NCBI RefSeq assembly: GCF_029227915.1
Contig: NC_079880.1
Span: 4,714,001-4,778,000, forward strand
Direction: 5' to 3'
From: Hydractinia symbiolongicarpus
Lineage: Eukaryota > Cnidaria > Hydrozoa > Anthoathecata > Hydractiniidae
Length of the DNA stretch: 64,000 nucleotides
Below the pieces are notes generated by a model. That model had not been told where the DNA came from. It ran no database searches and was given only the letters and a program-made list of their open reading frames with translations. A program made the translations under genes and the position numbers. Below, one piece after another: positions 13,365-23,349 of this stretch. Within the stretch, counting starts at the first letter, position 1. Every line of letters begins with the position of its first letter.

Positions 13365-13370
13365 AATAAA
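13365..13370 (+). other. AATAAA hexamer carried by most monomers (example copy)
   Basis: The segment GCTGAATAAAAG gives a canonical polyadenylation-type hexamer on the + strand in most monomers. It is lost in the CTGAAAAAAAGCAG and CTTAATGAAAGAGG variants. No promoter or transcript evidence is visible, so this is a sequence match only. Confidence 0.4.
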
Positions 13371-13407
13371 AGAAGTTTAATCGCCGGCAAACGAAAACCC
13401 GCGATTT

Positions 13408-13448
13408 CCCGTAAATCCCGGGCTTGGCCCGTATAGTCGAATGTATAC
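13408..13448. other. Overlapping GC dyads and GTATA/TATAC dyad (example copy)
   Basis: Three inverted repeats are packed end to end in the GC-rich half. CCCG-(7 nt)-CGGG lies at 13408-13422. CGGGC-TTG-GCCCG lies at 13419-13431 and shares its CGGG arm with the first, so the two hairpins are mutually exclusive. GTATA-(8 nt)-TATAC lies at 13431-13448. In monomers with GACTCGG instead of GGCTTGG the middle stem is lost, but the GTATA/TATAC dyad remains in nearly all copies whether its loop is GTCAAAAG or GTCGAATG. Dyad-rich satellites are known at several centromeres; a role here is inference. Confidence 0.7.
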
Positions 13449-14065
13449 AAAGAAAGTACCCAGGGAGTAAACTCATTTCCAGAACAATTTTTTAAATTAT
13501 TTTTTCACCACTAAAACGCATAAGACTTGTAGTTTTTAAAAATGTTTTCATTTTTGATGAGACGCTGAATAAAAGAAGTTTAATCGCCGGCAAACAAAAA
13601 CCCGTGATTTCCCGTAAATCCCGGCTTGGCCCCTATAGTCAAAAGTATACAAAGAAAGTACCCAGGGAGTAAACTCATTTCCCGAACGATTTTTTAAATT
13701 ATTTTTTCACCACTAAAACGCATGAGACTTGTAGTTTTCAAAAATGTTTTCATTTTTGATGAGACGCTGAATAAAAGAAGTTTAATCGCCGGCAAACGAA
13801 AACCCGCGATTTCCGTAAATCCCGGGCTTGGCCCGTATAGTCAAAAGTATACAAAGAAAGTACCCAGGGAGTAAATTCATTTCCCGAACGATTTTTTAAA
13901 TCACATTTTCACCACTAAAACCCATGAGACTTGTAGTTTTTAAAAATGCTTTCATTTTTGATGAGATGCTGAATAAAAGTAGTTTAATCGCCGGCAAACG
14001 AAAACCTGCGATTTCCCGTAAATCCTGGACTCGGCCCGTATAGTCAAAAGTATACAAAGAAAGTA

Positions 14066-15279
14066 CCCAGAGAGTAAACTCATTTCCCAAACGATTTTTT
14101 AAATTATTATTTCACTACTAAAACGCATGAGACTTGTAGTTTTCAAGGATGTTTTCATTTTTGATGAGACGCTGAATAGAAGCAGTTTAATCGCCGGCAA
14201 ACGAAAACCCGCGATTTCCCGTAAATCCCGGGCTTGGCACGTATAGTCGAATGTATACAAAGAAAGTACCCTGTGAGTAAACTCATTTCCAGAACGATTT
14301 TTTAAATTATTTTTTCATCACTAAAACACATAAGACTTGTAGTTTTTAAAAATGCTTTCATTTTTGATGAGACGCTGAATAAAAGAAGTTTAATCGCCGG
14401 CAAACGAAAACCCGCGATTTCTCGTAAATCCCGGCTTGGCCCGTATAGTCAAAAGTATACAAAGAAAGTACCCAGCAAGTAAACTCATTTCCCGAACGAT
14501 TTTTCAATTTATTTTTTCACAACTAAAACGCATGAGACTTGTAGTTTTCCAAAATATTTTCATTTTTGATGAGACGCTGAAAAAAAGCAGTTTAATCGCC
14601 AGCAAACGAAAACCTGCGATTTCCCTAAATCCCGGACTCGGCCCGTATAGTCAAAAGTATACAAAGAAAGTACCCAGAGAGTAAACTCATTTCCCAAACG
14701 ATTTTTTAAATTATTATTTCACTACTAAAACGCATGAGACTTGTAGTTTTCAAGGATGTTTTCATTTTTGATGAGACGCTGAATAGAAGCAGTTTAATCG
14801 CCGGCAAACGAAAACCCGCGATTTCCCGTAAATCCCGGGCTTGGCACGTATAGTCGAATGTATACAAAGAAAGTACCCTGTGAGTAAACTCATTTCCAGA
14901 ACGATTTTTTAAATTATTTTTTCATCACTAAAACACATAAGACTTGTAGTTTTTAAAAATGCTTTCATTTTTGATGAGACGCTGAATAAAAGAAGTTTAA
15001 TCGCCGGCAAACGAAAACCCGCGATTTCTCGTAAATCCCGGCTTGGCCCGTATAGTCAAAAGTATACAAAGAAAGTACCCAGCAAGTAAACTCATTTCCC
15101 GAACGATTTTTCAATTTATTTTTTCACAACTAAAACGCATGAGACTTGTAGTTTTCCAAAATATTTTCATTTTTGATGAGACGCTGAAAAAAAGCAGTTT
15201 AATCGCCAGCAAACGAAAACCTGCGATTTCTCTAAATCCCGGACTCGGCCCGTATAGTCAAAAGTATACAAAGAAAGTA
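14066..15279. repeat. 3-monomer tandem duplication (607-bp offset)
   Basis: 14066-14672 and 14673-15279 repeat three monomers: the CACTACTAAAACG/CAAGGATG/GGCACG monomer, the AACACATAAG/GCTTTC monomer and the CGATTTTTCAATTTATT/CAACTAAAACG/TTTTCCAAAATATTT monomer. Shared private marks are TTTTTCAATT and TTTTCCAAAATA. One difference I saw is TTCCCTAAATCC versus TTCTCTAAATCC (15229 region). Confidence 0.88.
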
Positions 15280-18103
15280 CCCAGGGAGTAAACTCATTTC
15301 CAGAACGATTTTTTAAATTATTTTTTCACCACTAAAACGCATAAGACTTGTAATTTTTAAAAATGTTTTCATTTTTGATGAGACGCTGAATAAAAGAAGT
15401 TTAATCGCCGGAAAACGAAAACCCGCGATTTCCCGTAAATCCCGGCTTGGCCCGTATAGTCAAAAGTATACAAAGAAAGTACCCTGGGAGTAAACTCATT
15501 TCCCGAACGATTTTTTAAATTATTTTTTCACCACTAAAACGCATGAGACTTGTAGTTTTCAACAATGTTTTCATTTATGATGAGACGCTGAATAAAAGTA
15601 GTTTAATCGCCGGCAAACGAAAACCCGCGCTTTCCCATAAATCCCGGGCTTGGCCCGTATAGTCAAAAGTATACAAAGAAAGTACCCAGGGAGTAAACTC
15701 ATTTCCCGAACGATTTTTTAAATCACTTTTTCACCACTAAAACGCATGAGACTTGTAGTTTTTAAAAATGTTTTCATTTTTGGTGAGACGCTGAATAAAA
15801 GAAGTTTAATTGCCGGCAAACGAAAACCTGCGATTTCCCGTAAATCCTGGACTCGGCCCGTATAGTCAAAAGTATACAAAGAAAGTACCCAGGGAGTAAA
15901 CTCATTTCCCAAACGATTTTTTAAATTATTATTTCACCACTAAAACGCATGAGACTTGTAGTTTTCAAGAATGTTTTCATTTTTGATGAGACGCTGAATA
16001 AAAGCAGTTTAATCGCTGGCAAACGAAAACCCGCGATTTCCCGTAAATCCCGGGCTTGGCACGTATAGTCGAATGTATACAAAGAAAGTACCCTGTGAGT
16101 AAACTCATTTCCAGAACGATATTTTAAATTATTTTTTCATTACTAAAACGCATAAGACTTGTAGTTTTTAAAAATGTTTTCATTTTTGATGAGACGCTGA
16201 ATAAAAGAAGTTTAATCGCCGCCAAACTAAAACCCGCGATTTCCCGTAAATCCCGGCTTGGCCTGTATAGTCAAAAGTATACAAAGAAAGTACCCAGGAA
16301 GTAAACTCATTTCCCGAACGATTTTTTAAATTATTTTTTCACCACTAAAACGCATGAGAATTGTAGTTTTCAAAAATGTTTTCATTTTTGATAAGACGCT
16401 GAAAAAAAGCAGTTTAATCGCCGGCAAACGAAAACCTGCGATTTTCCTAAATCCCGGACTCCGCCCGTACAGTCAAAAGTATACAAAGAAAGTACCCTGT
16501 GAGTAAACTCATTTCCAGAACGATTTTTTAAATTATTTTTTCATCACTAAAACACATAAGACTTGTAGTTTTTAAAAATGCTTTCATTTTTGATGAGACG
16601 CTGAATAAAAGAAGTTTAATCGCCGGCAAACGAAAACCCGCGATTTCTCGTAAATCCCGGCTTGGCCCGTATAGTCAAAAGTATACAAAGAAAGTACCCA
16701 GCAAGTAAACTCATTTCCCGAACGATTTTTCAATTTATTTTTTCACAACTAAAACGCATGAGACTTGTAGTTTTCAAAAATATTTTTATTTTTGATGAGA
16801 CGCTGAAAAAAAGCAGTTTAATCGCCGGCAAACGAAAACCTGCGATTTCCCTAAATCCCGGACTCGGCCCGTATAGTCAAAAGTATACAAAGAAAGTACC
16901 CAGGGAGTAAACTCATTTCCAGAACGATTTTTTAAATTATTTTTTCACCACTAAAACGCATAAGACTTGTAGTTTTTAAAAATGTTTTCATTTTTGATGA
17001 GACGCTGAATAAAAGAAGTTTAATCGCCGGAAAACGAAAACCCGCGATTTCCCGTAAATCCCGGCTTGGCCCGTATAGTCAAAAGTATACAAAGAAAGTA
17101 CCCTGGGAGTAAACTCATTTCCCGAACGATTTTTTAAATTATTTTTTCACCACTAAAACGCATGAGACTTGTAGTTTTCAACAATGTTTTCATTTATGAT
17201 GAGACGCTGAATAAAAGTAGTTTAATAGCCGGCAAACGAAAACCCGCGCTTTCCCATAAATCCCGGGCTTGGCCCGTATAGTCAAAAGTATACAAAGAAA
17301 GTACCCAGGGAGTAAACTCATTTCCCGAACGATTTTTTAAATCACTTTTTCACCACTAAAACGCATGAGACTTGTAGTTTTTAAAAATGTTTTCATTTTT
17401 GATGAGACGCTGAATAAAAGAAGTTTAATCGCCGGCAAACGAAAACCTGCGATTTCCCGTAAATCCTGGACTCGGCCCGTATAGTCAAAAGTATACAAAG
17501 AAAGTACCCAGGGAGTAAACTCATTTCCCAAACGATTTTTTAAATTATTATTTCACCACTAAAACGCATGAGACTTGAAGTTTTCAAGAATGTTTTCATT
17601 TTTGATGAGACGCTGAATAAAAGCAGTTTAATCGCTGGCAAACGAAAACCCGCGATTTCCCGTAAATCCCGGGCTTGGCACGTATAGTCGAATGTATACA
17701 AAGAAAGTACCCTGTGAGTAAACTCATTTCCAGAACGATATTTTAAATTATTTTTTCATTACTAAAACGCATAAGACTTGTAGTTTTTAAAAATGTTTTC
17801 ATTTTTGATGAGACGCTGAATAAAAGAAGTTTAATCGCCGCCAAACTAAAACCCGCGATTTCCCGTAAATCCCGGCTTGGCCCGTATAGTCAAAAGTATA
17901 CAAAGAAAGTACCCAGGAAGTAAACTCATTTCCCGAACGATTTTTTAAATTATTTTTTCACCACTAAAACGCATGAGAATTGTAGTTTTCAAAAATGTTT
18001 TCATTTTTGATAAGACGCTGAAAAAAAGCAGTTTAATCGCCGGCAAACGAAAACCTGCGATTTTCCTAAATCCCGGACTCCGCCCGTATAGTCAAAAGTA
18101 TAC
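14866..18103. repeat. Second 8-monomer HOR, two tandem copies (1,619 bp each)
   Basis: About 14866-16484 and 16485-18103 align end to end. Shared marks are AACACATAAG, CCCAGCAAG, CGATTTTTCAATTT, CCGGAAAACG with CCCTGGGAG, TTCAACAATGTTTTCATTTATG, CGCGCTTTCCCATAAATCC, AAATCACTTTTTC, CGCTGGCAAACG, GATATTTTAAATT, CGCCGCCAAACTAAAACC, CCCAGGAAG, GAGAATTGTAG, GATAAGACGCTG and ACTCCGCCCGTA. Scattered substitutions separate the copies (for example TAATTGCCGG/TAATCGCCGG, TAATCGCCGG/TAATAGCCGG, TTGTAG/TTGAAG). The unit has the same length as the 9640-12877 unit but different monomer content over most of its span. Confidence 0.9.
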
Positions 18104-18603
18104 AAAGAAAGTACCCAGGGAGTAAACTCATTTCCAGAACGATTTTTTAAATTATTTTTCACCACTAAAACGCATAAGACTTGTAGTTTTTAAAAATGTT
18201 TTCATTTTTGATGAGACGCTGAATAAAAGAAGTTTAATCGCCGGCAAACGAAAACCCGTGATTTCCCGTAAATCCCGGGCTTCGCCCGTATAGTCAAAAG
18301 TATACAAAGAAAGTACCCAGGGAATAAACTTATTTCCCGAACGATTTTTTAAATTATTTTTTCACCACTAAAACGCAGGAGACTTGTAGTTTTCAAAAAT
18401 GTTTTCATTTTTGATGAGACGCTGAATAAAAGCAGTTTAATCGCCGGCAAACGAAAACCTGCGATTTCCCGTAAATCCCGGACTCGGCCCGTATAGTCAA
18501 AAGTATACAAAGAAAGTACCCAGGGAGTAAACTCATTTCCAGAACGATTTTTTAAATTATTTTTTCACCACTAAAACGCATAAGACTTGTAGTTTTTAAA
18601 AAT

Positions 18604-19007
18604 GTTTTCATTTTTGATGAGACGCTGAAAAAAAGCAGTTTAAACGCCGGCAAACGAAAACCTGCGATTTCCCTAAATCCCGAACTCGGCCCGTATAGTC
18701 AAAAGTATACAAAGAAAGTACCCAGGGAGTAAACTCATTTCCCAAACGATTTTTTAAATTACTTTTTCACCACTAAAACGCATGAGACTTGTAGTTTTCA
18801 AAAATGTTTTCATTTTTGATGAGACGCTGAAAAAAAGCAGTTTAAACGCCGGCAAACGAAAACCTGCGATTTCCCTAAATCCCGAACTCGGCCCGTATAG
18901 TCAAAAGTATACAAAGAAAGTACCCAGGGAGTAAACTCATTTCCAGAACGATTTTTTAAATTATCTTTTCATCACTAAAACGCATAAGACTTGTAGTTTT
19001 TGAAAGT
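18604..19007. repeat. Single-monomer tandem duplication (202 bp)
   Basis: GCTGAAAAAAAGCAG followed by TTTAAACGCCGG, TTCCCTAAATCCCGAACTCGG occurs at 18624 and again at 18826. The TTTAAACGCC and CCCGAACTCGG marks identify the same subfamily that reappears near 22480, 24910, 26530, 31790, 34220 and 37670. Confidence 0.75.
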
Positions 19008-19374
19008 GTTTTCATTTTTGATGAGACGCTGAATAAAAGAAGTTTAATCGCAGGCAAACGAAAACCCGAGATTTCTTGTAAATCCCGGCTTGGACCGTAT
19101 AGTCAAAAGTATACAAAGAAAGTACCCAGGGAGTAAACTCATTTCCCAAACGATTTTTTAAATTATTATTTCACCACTAAAACGCATGAGACTGGTAGTT
19201 TTCAAGAATGTTTTCATTTTTGAAGAGACGCTGAATAAAAGCAGTTTACTCGCCGGCAAACGAAATCCCGCGTTTTCCTGTAAATCCGGGGCTTGGCCCG
19301 TATATTCGAATATATACAAAGAAAGTACCCAGGGTGTAAACTCATTTCCCGAACGATTTTTTAAATTTTTTTTT

Positions 19375-20610
19375 CACCACTAAAACGCATAAGACTTGTA
19401 GTTTTTAAAAATGTTTTCATTTTTGATGAGACGCTGAATAAAAGAAGTTTAATCGCCGGAAAACGAAACTCCGCGATTTCCCGTAAATCCCGGCTTGGCC
19501 CGTATAGTCAAAAGTATACAAAGAAAGTACCCTGGGAGTAAACTCATTTCCCGAACGATTTTTTAAATTATTTTTTCACCACTAAAACGCATGAGGCTTG
19601 TAGTTTTCAACAATGTTTTCATTTATGATGAGACGCTGAATAAAAGTAGTTTAATCGCCGGCAAACGAAAACTCGCGCTTTCCCATAAATCCCGGGCTTG
19701 GCCCGTATAGTCAAAAGTATACAAAGAAAGTACCCAGGGAGTAAACTCATTTCCCGAACGATTTTTTAAATCACTTATTCACCACTAAAACGCATGAGAC
19801 TTGTAGATTTTAAAAATGTTTTCATTTTTGATGAGACGCTGAATAAAAGAAGTTTAATCGCCGGCAAACGAAAACCTGCGATTTCCCGTAAATCCTGGAC
19901 TCGGCCCGTATAGTCAAAAGTATACAAAGAAAGCACCCAGGGAGTAAACTCATTTCCCAAACGATTTTTTAAATTATTATTTCACCACTAAAACGCATGA
20001 GACTTGTAGTTTTCAAGAATGTTTTCATTTTTGATGAGACGCTGAATAAAAGCAGTTTAATCGCCGGCAAACGAAAACTCGCGATTTCCCGTAAATCCCG
20101 GGCTTGGCACGTATAGTCGAATGTATACAAAGAAAGTACCCTGTGAGTAAACTCATTTCCAGAACGATATTTTAAATTATTTTTTCATCACTAAAACGCA
20201 TAAGACTTGTAGTTTTTAAAAATGTTTTCATTTTTGATGAGACGCTGAATAAAAGAAGTTTAATCGCCGCCAAACTAAAACCCGCGATTTCCCGTAAATC
20301 CCGGCTTGGCCCGTATAGTCAAAAGTATACAAAGAAAGTACCCAGGAAGTAAACTCATTTCCCGAACGATTTTTTAAATTATTTTTTCACCACTAAAACG
20401 CATGAGAATTGTAGTTTTCAAAAATGTTTTCATTTTTGATGAGACGCTGAAAAAAAGCAGTTTAATCGCCAGCAAACGAAAACCTGCGATTTTCCTAAAT
20501 CCCGGACTCCGCCCGTATAGTCAAAAGTATACAAAGAAAGTACCCAGGGAGTAAACTCATTTCCAGAACGATTTTTTAAATTATTTTTTCACCACTAAAA
20601 CGCATAAGAC
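19375..20610. repeat. Copy of 16937-18172 (12 monomers away)
   Basis: This segment repeats six monomers of the second 8-mer HOR at an offset of 2,438 bp in the same order (CCGGAAAACG, CATTTATG, CCCATAAATCC, AAATCACTT, GGCACG, GATATTTT, CGCCGCCAAACT, CCCAGGAAG, GAGAATTGTAG, ACTCCGCCCG). Private changes such as ATGAGGCTTG, GTAGATTTTAAA and AAAGCACCC show it has diverged more than the tandem pair. Confidence 0.8.
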
Positions 20611-21000
20611 TTGTAGTTTTCAAAAATGTTTTCATTTTTGATGAGACGCTGAATAAAAGCAGTTTAATCGCCGGCAAACGAAAACCTGCGATTTCCCGTA
20701 AATCCCGGACTCGGCCCGTATAGTCAAAAGTATACAAAGAAAGTACCCAGGGAGTAAACTCATTTCCAGAACGATTTTTTAAATTATTTTTTCACCACTA
20801 AAACGCATAAGACTTGTAGTTTTTAAAAATGTTTTCATTTTTGATGAGACGCTGAATAAAAGAAGTTTAATCGCCGGCAAACGAAAACCCGCGATTTCCC
20901 GTAAATCCCGGGCTTGGCCCGTATAGTCAAAAGTATACAAAGAAAGTACCCAGGGAGTAAACTCCTTTCCCGAACGATTTTTTAAATTACTTTTTCACCA
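20290..21000. repeat. 3-4-monomer segment repeated at 21708-22418
   Basis: CCCAGGAAG (20341 and 21759), GAGAATTGTAG, ACTCCGCCCG, a CATAAG monomer with TTTTCAAAAATG, and the rare GTAAACTCCTTTCCCG (about 20960 and 22378) share an offset of 1,418 bp (7 monomers). The flanks differ, so the duplication is bounded. Confidence 0.78.
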
Positions 21001-21707
21001 CTAAAACGCATGAGACTTGTAGTTTTTAAAAATGTTTTCATTTTTGATGAGACGCTGAATAAAAGAAGTTTAATCGCAGGCAAACGAAAACCTGCGATTT
21101 CCCTAAATCCCGAACTCGGCCCGTATAGTCAAAAGTATACAAAGAAAGTACCCAGGGAGTAAACTCATTTCCAGAACGATTTTTTAAATTATTTTTTCAC
21201 CACTAAAACGCATGAGACTTGTAGTTTTTAAAAATGTTTTCATTTTTGATGAGACGTTGAATAAAAGAAGTTTAATCGCCGGCAAACGAAAATCTACGAT
21301 TTCCCGTAAATCCTGGACTCGGCTCGTATAGTCAAAAGTATACAAAGAAAGTACCCAGGGAGTAAACTCATTTCCCAAACGATTTTTTAAATTATTATTT
21401 CACCACTAAAACGCATGAGACTTGTAGTTTTCAAGGATGTTTTCATTTTTGATGAGACGCTGAATAAAAGCAGTTTAATCGCCGGCAAACGAAATCCCGC
21501 GTTTTCCCGTAAATCCGGGGCTTGGCCCGTATATTCGAATATATACAAAGAAAGTACCCAGGGTGTAAACTCATTTCCCAAACGATTTTTTAAATTTTTT
21601 TTTCACCACTAGAACGCATGAGACTTGTAGTTTTCAAAAATGTTTTCATTTTTGATGAGACGCTTAATGAAAGAGGTTTAATAGCCGGAAAACGAAAACC
21701 CGCGCTT

Positions 21708-22780
21708 TACCGTAAATCCCGGCTTGGCCCGTATAGTCAAAAGTATACAAAGAAAGTACCCAGGAAGTAAACTCATTTCCCGAACGATTTTTTAAATTAT
21801 TTTTTCACCACTAAAACGCATGAGAATTGTAGTTTTCAAAAATGTTTTCATTTTTGATGAGACGCTGAAAAAAAGCAGTTTAATCGCCGGCAAACGAAAA
21901 CCTGCGATTTTCGTAAATCCCGGACTCCGCCCGTATAGTCAAAAGTATACAAAGAAAGTACCCAGGGAGTAAACTCATTTCCAGAACGATTTTTTAAATT
22001 ATTTTTTCACCACTAAAACGCATAAGACTTGTAGTTTTCAAAAATGTTTTCATTTTTGATGAGACGCTGAATAAAAGCAGTTTAATCGCCGGCAAACGAA
22101 AACCTGCGATTTCCCGTAAATCCCGGACTCGGCCCGTATAGTCAAAAGTATACAAAGAAAGTACCCAGGGAGTAAACTCATTTCCAGAACGATTTTTTAA
22201 ATTATTTTTTCACCACTAAAACGCATAAGACTTGTAGTTTTTAAAAATGTTTTCATTTTTGATGAGACGCTGAATAAAAGAAGTTTAATCGCCGGCAAAC
22301 GAAAACCCGCGATTTCCCGTAAATCCCGGGCTTGGCCCGTATAGTCAAAAGTATACAAAGAAAGTACCCAGGGAGTAAACTCCTTTCCCGAACGATTTTT
22401 TAAATTACTTTTTCACCACTAAAACGCATGAGACTTGTAGTTTTCAAAAATGTTTTCATTTTTGATGAGACGCTGAAAAAAAGCAGTTTAAACGCCGGCA
22501 AACGAAAACCTGCGATTTCCCTAAATCCCGAACTCGGCCCGTATAGTCAAAAGTATACAAAGAAAGTACCGAGGGAGTAAACTCATTTCCAGAACGATTT
22601 TTTAAATTATCTTTTCATCACTAAAACGCATAAGACTTGTAGTTTTTTAAAATGTTTTCATTTTTGATGAGACGCTGAATAAAAGAAGTTTAATCGCAGG
22701 CAAACGAAAACCCGAGATTTCTTGTAAATCCCGGCTTGGCCCGTATAGTCAAAAGTATACAAAGAAAGTACCCAGGGAGT
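21708..22780. repeat. Mosaic of copies of 20290-21000 and 18760-19110
   Basis: The left part (21708-22418) matches 20290-21000. The right part (about 22406-22780) matches about 18760-19134 at an offset near 3,646 bp: AAACGCCGG with CCCGAACTCGG, then TTATCTTTTCATCAC, CGCAGGCAAACG and CCCGAGATTTCTTG. The joint therefore brings together segments whose other copies lie about 1.5-2 kb apart. Confidence 0.7.
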
Positions 22781-23349
22781 AAACTCATTTCCCGAACGAT
22801 TTTTTAAATTATTTTTTCACCACTAAAACGCATGAGACTTGTAGTTTTCAAAAATGTTTTCATTTTTGATGAGACGCTGAATAAAAGAAGTTTAATCGCC
22901 GGCAAACGAAAACCTACGATTTCCCGTAAATCCTGGACTCGGCCCGTATAGTCAAAAGTATACAAAGAAAGTACCCAGGGAGTAAACTCATTTCCTAAAC
23001 GATTTTTTAAATTATTATTTCACCACTAAAACGCATGAGACTTGTAGTTTTCAAGGATGTTTTCATTTTTGATGAGACGCTGAATAAAAGCAGTTTAATC
23101 GCCGGCAAACGAAATCCCGCGTTTTCCCGTAAATCCCGGCTTGGCCCGTATAGTCAAAAGTATACAAAGAAAGTACCCTGGGAGTAAACTCATTTCCCGA
23201 ATGATTTTTTAAATTATTTTTTCACCACTACAACGCATGAGACTTGTAGTTTTCAACAATGTTTTCATTTATGATGAGACGCTGAATAAAAGTAGTTTAA
23301 TCGCCGGCAAACGAAAACCCGCACTTTCCCATAAATCCCGGGCTTGGCC

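Larger units (their letters stand above)
13283..13485. repeat. Reference monomer (203 bp)
   Basis: I use this copy as a near-consensus reference; position 1 is the G of GATTTTTTAAATTA. Positions 1-100 are AT-rich (about 26% GC) and contain the T6-AAATTA-T6 tract, the 9-bp hairpin at 51-72 and an AATAAA. Positions 101-203 are about 50% GC and contain GCCGGC, CCCGCG, CCCGTAAATCCCGGG and GGCTTGGCCC. The full consensus has 12 CpG dinucleotides. The commonest variant sites are GCTTGG versus GACTCGG, CCCAGGGAG versus CCCTGTGAG, TCCCGAACG versus TCCAGAACG or TCCCAAACG, AGTCAAAAG versus AGTCGAATG, and CTGAATAAAAGAAG versus CTGAAAAAAAGCAG or CTTAATGAAAGAGG. The length, 203 = 3x67+2, shifts reading frame at each copy, which prevents a long open frame through the array. 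Confidence 0.93.
13316..14672. repeat. Third, partial copy of the 8-monomer HOR (offset 2,024 bp)
   Basis: This stretch repeats most of 11292-12648 at an offset of 10 monomers, with the same order of marks: ACAATTTTTT, CCCCTATAG, AAATCACATTTTC, CACTACTAAAACG, TTGGCACG, AACACATAAG, CCCAGCAAG. Differences from the tandem pair include GAGATGCTG near 13966, CGATTTTTCAATTTATT near 14500 and restored GTATACAAAG and GAGACGCTG, so it is older than the 9640-12877 duplication or has exchanged with neighbours since. Confidence 0.82.

Noticed and set aside
13408-13423. Possible CENP-B box (CCCGTAAATCCCGGG), and another on the minus strand (GTTCGGGAAATGAG)
   Set aside because: Each matches about 6 of the 9 essential CENP-B positions. 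Several such matches are expected by chance over both strands of a 203-bp monomer, so neither is convincing.
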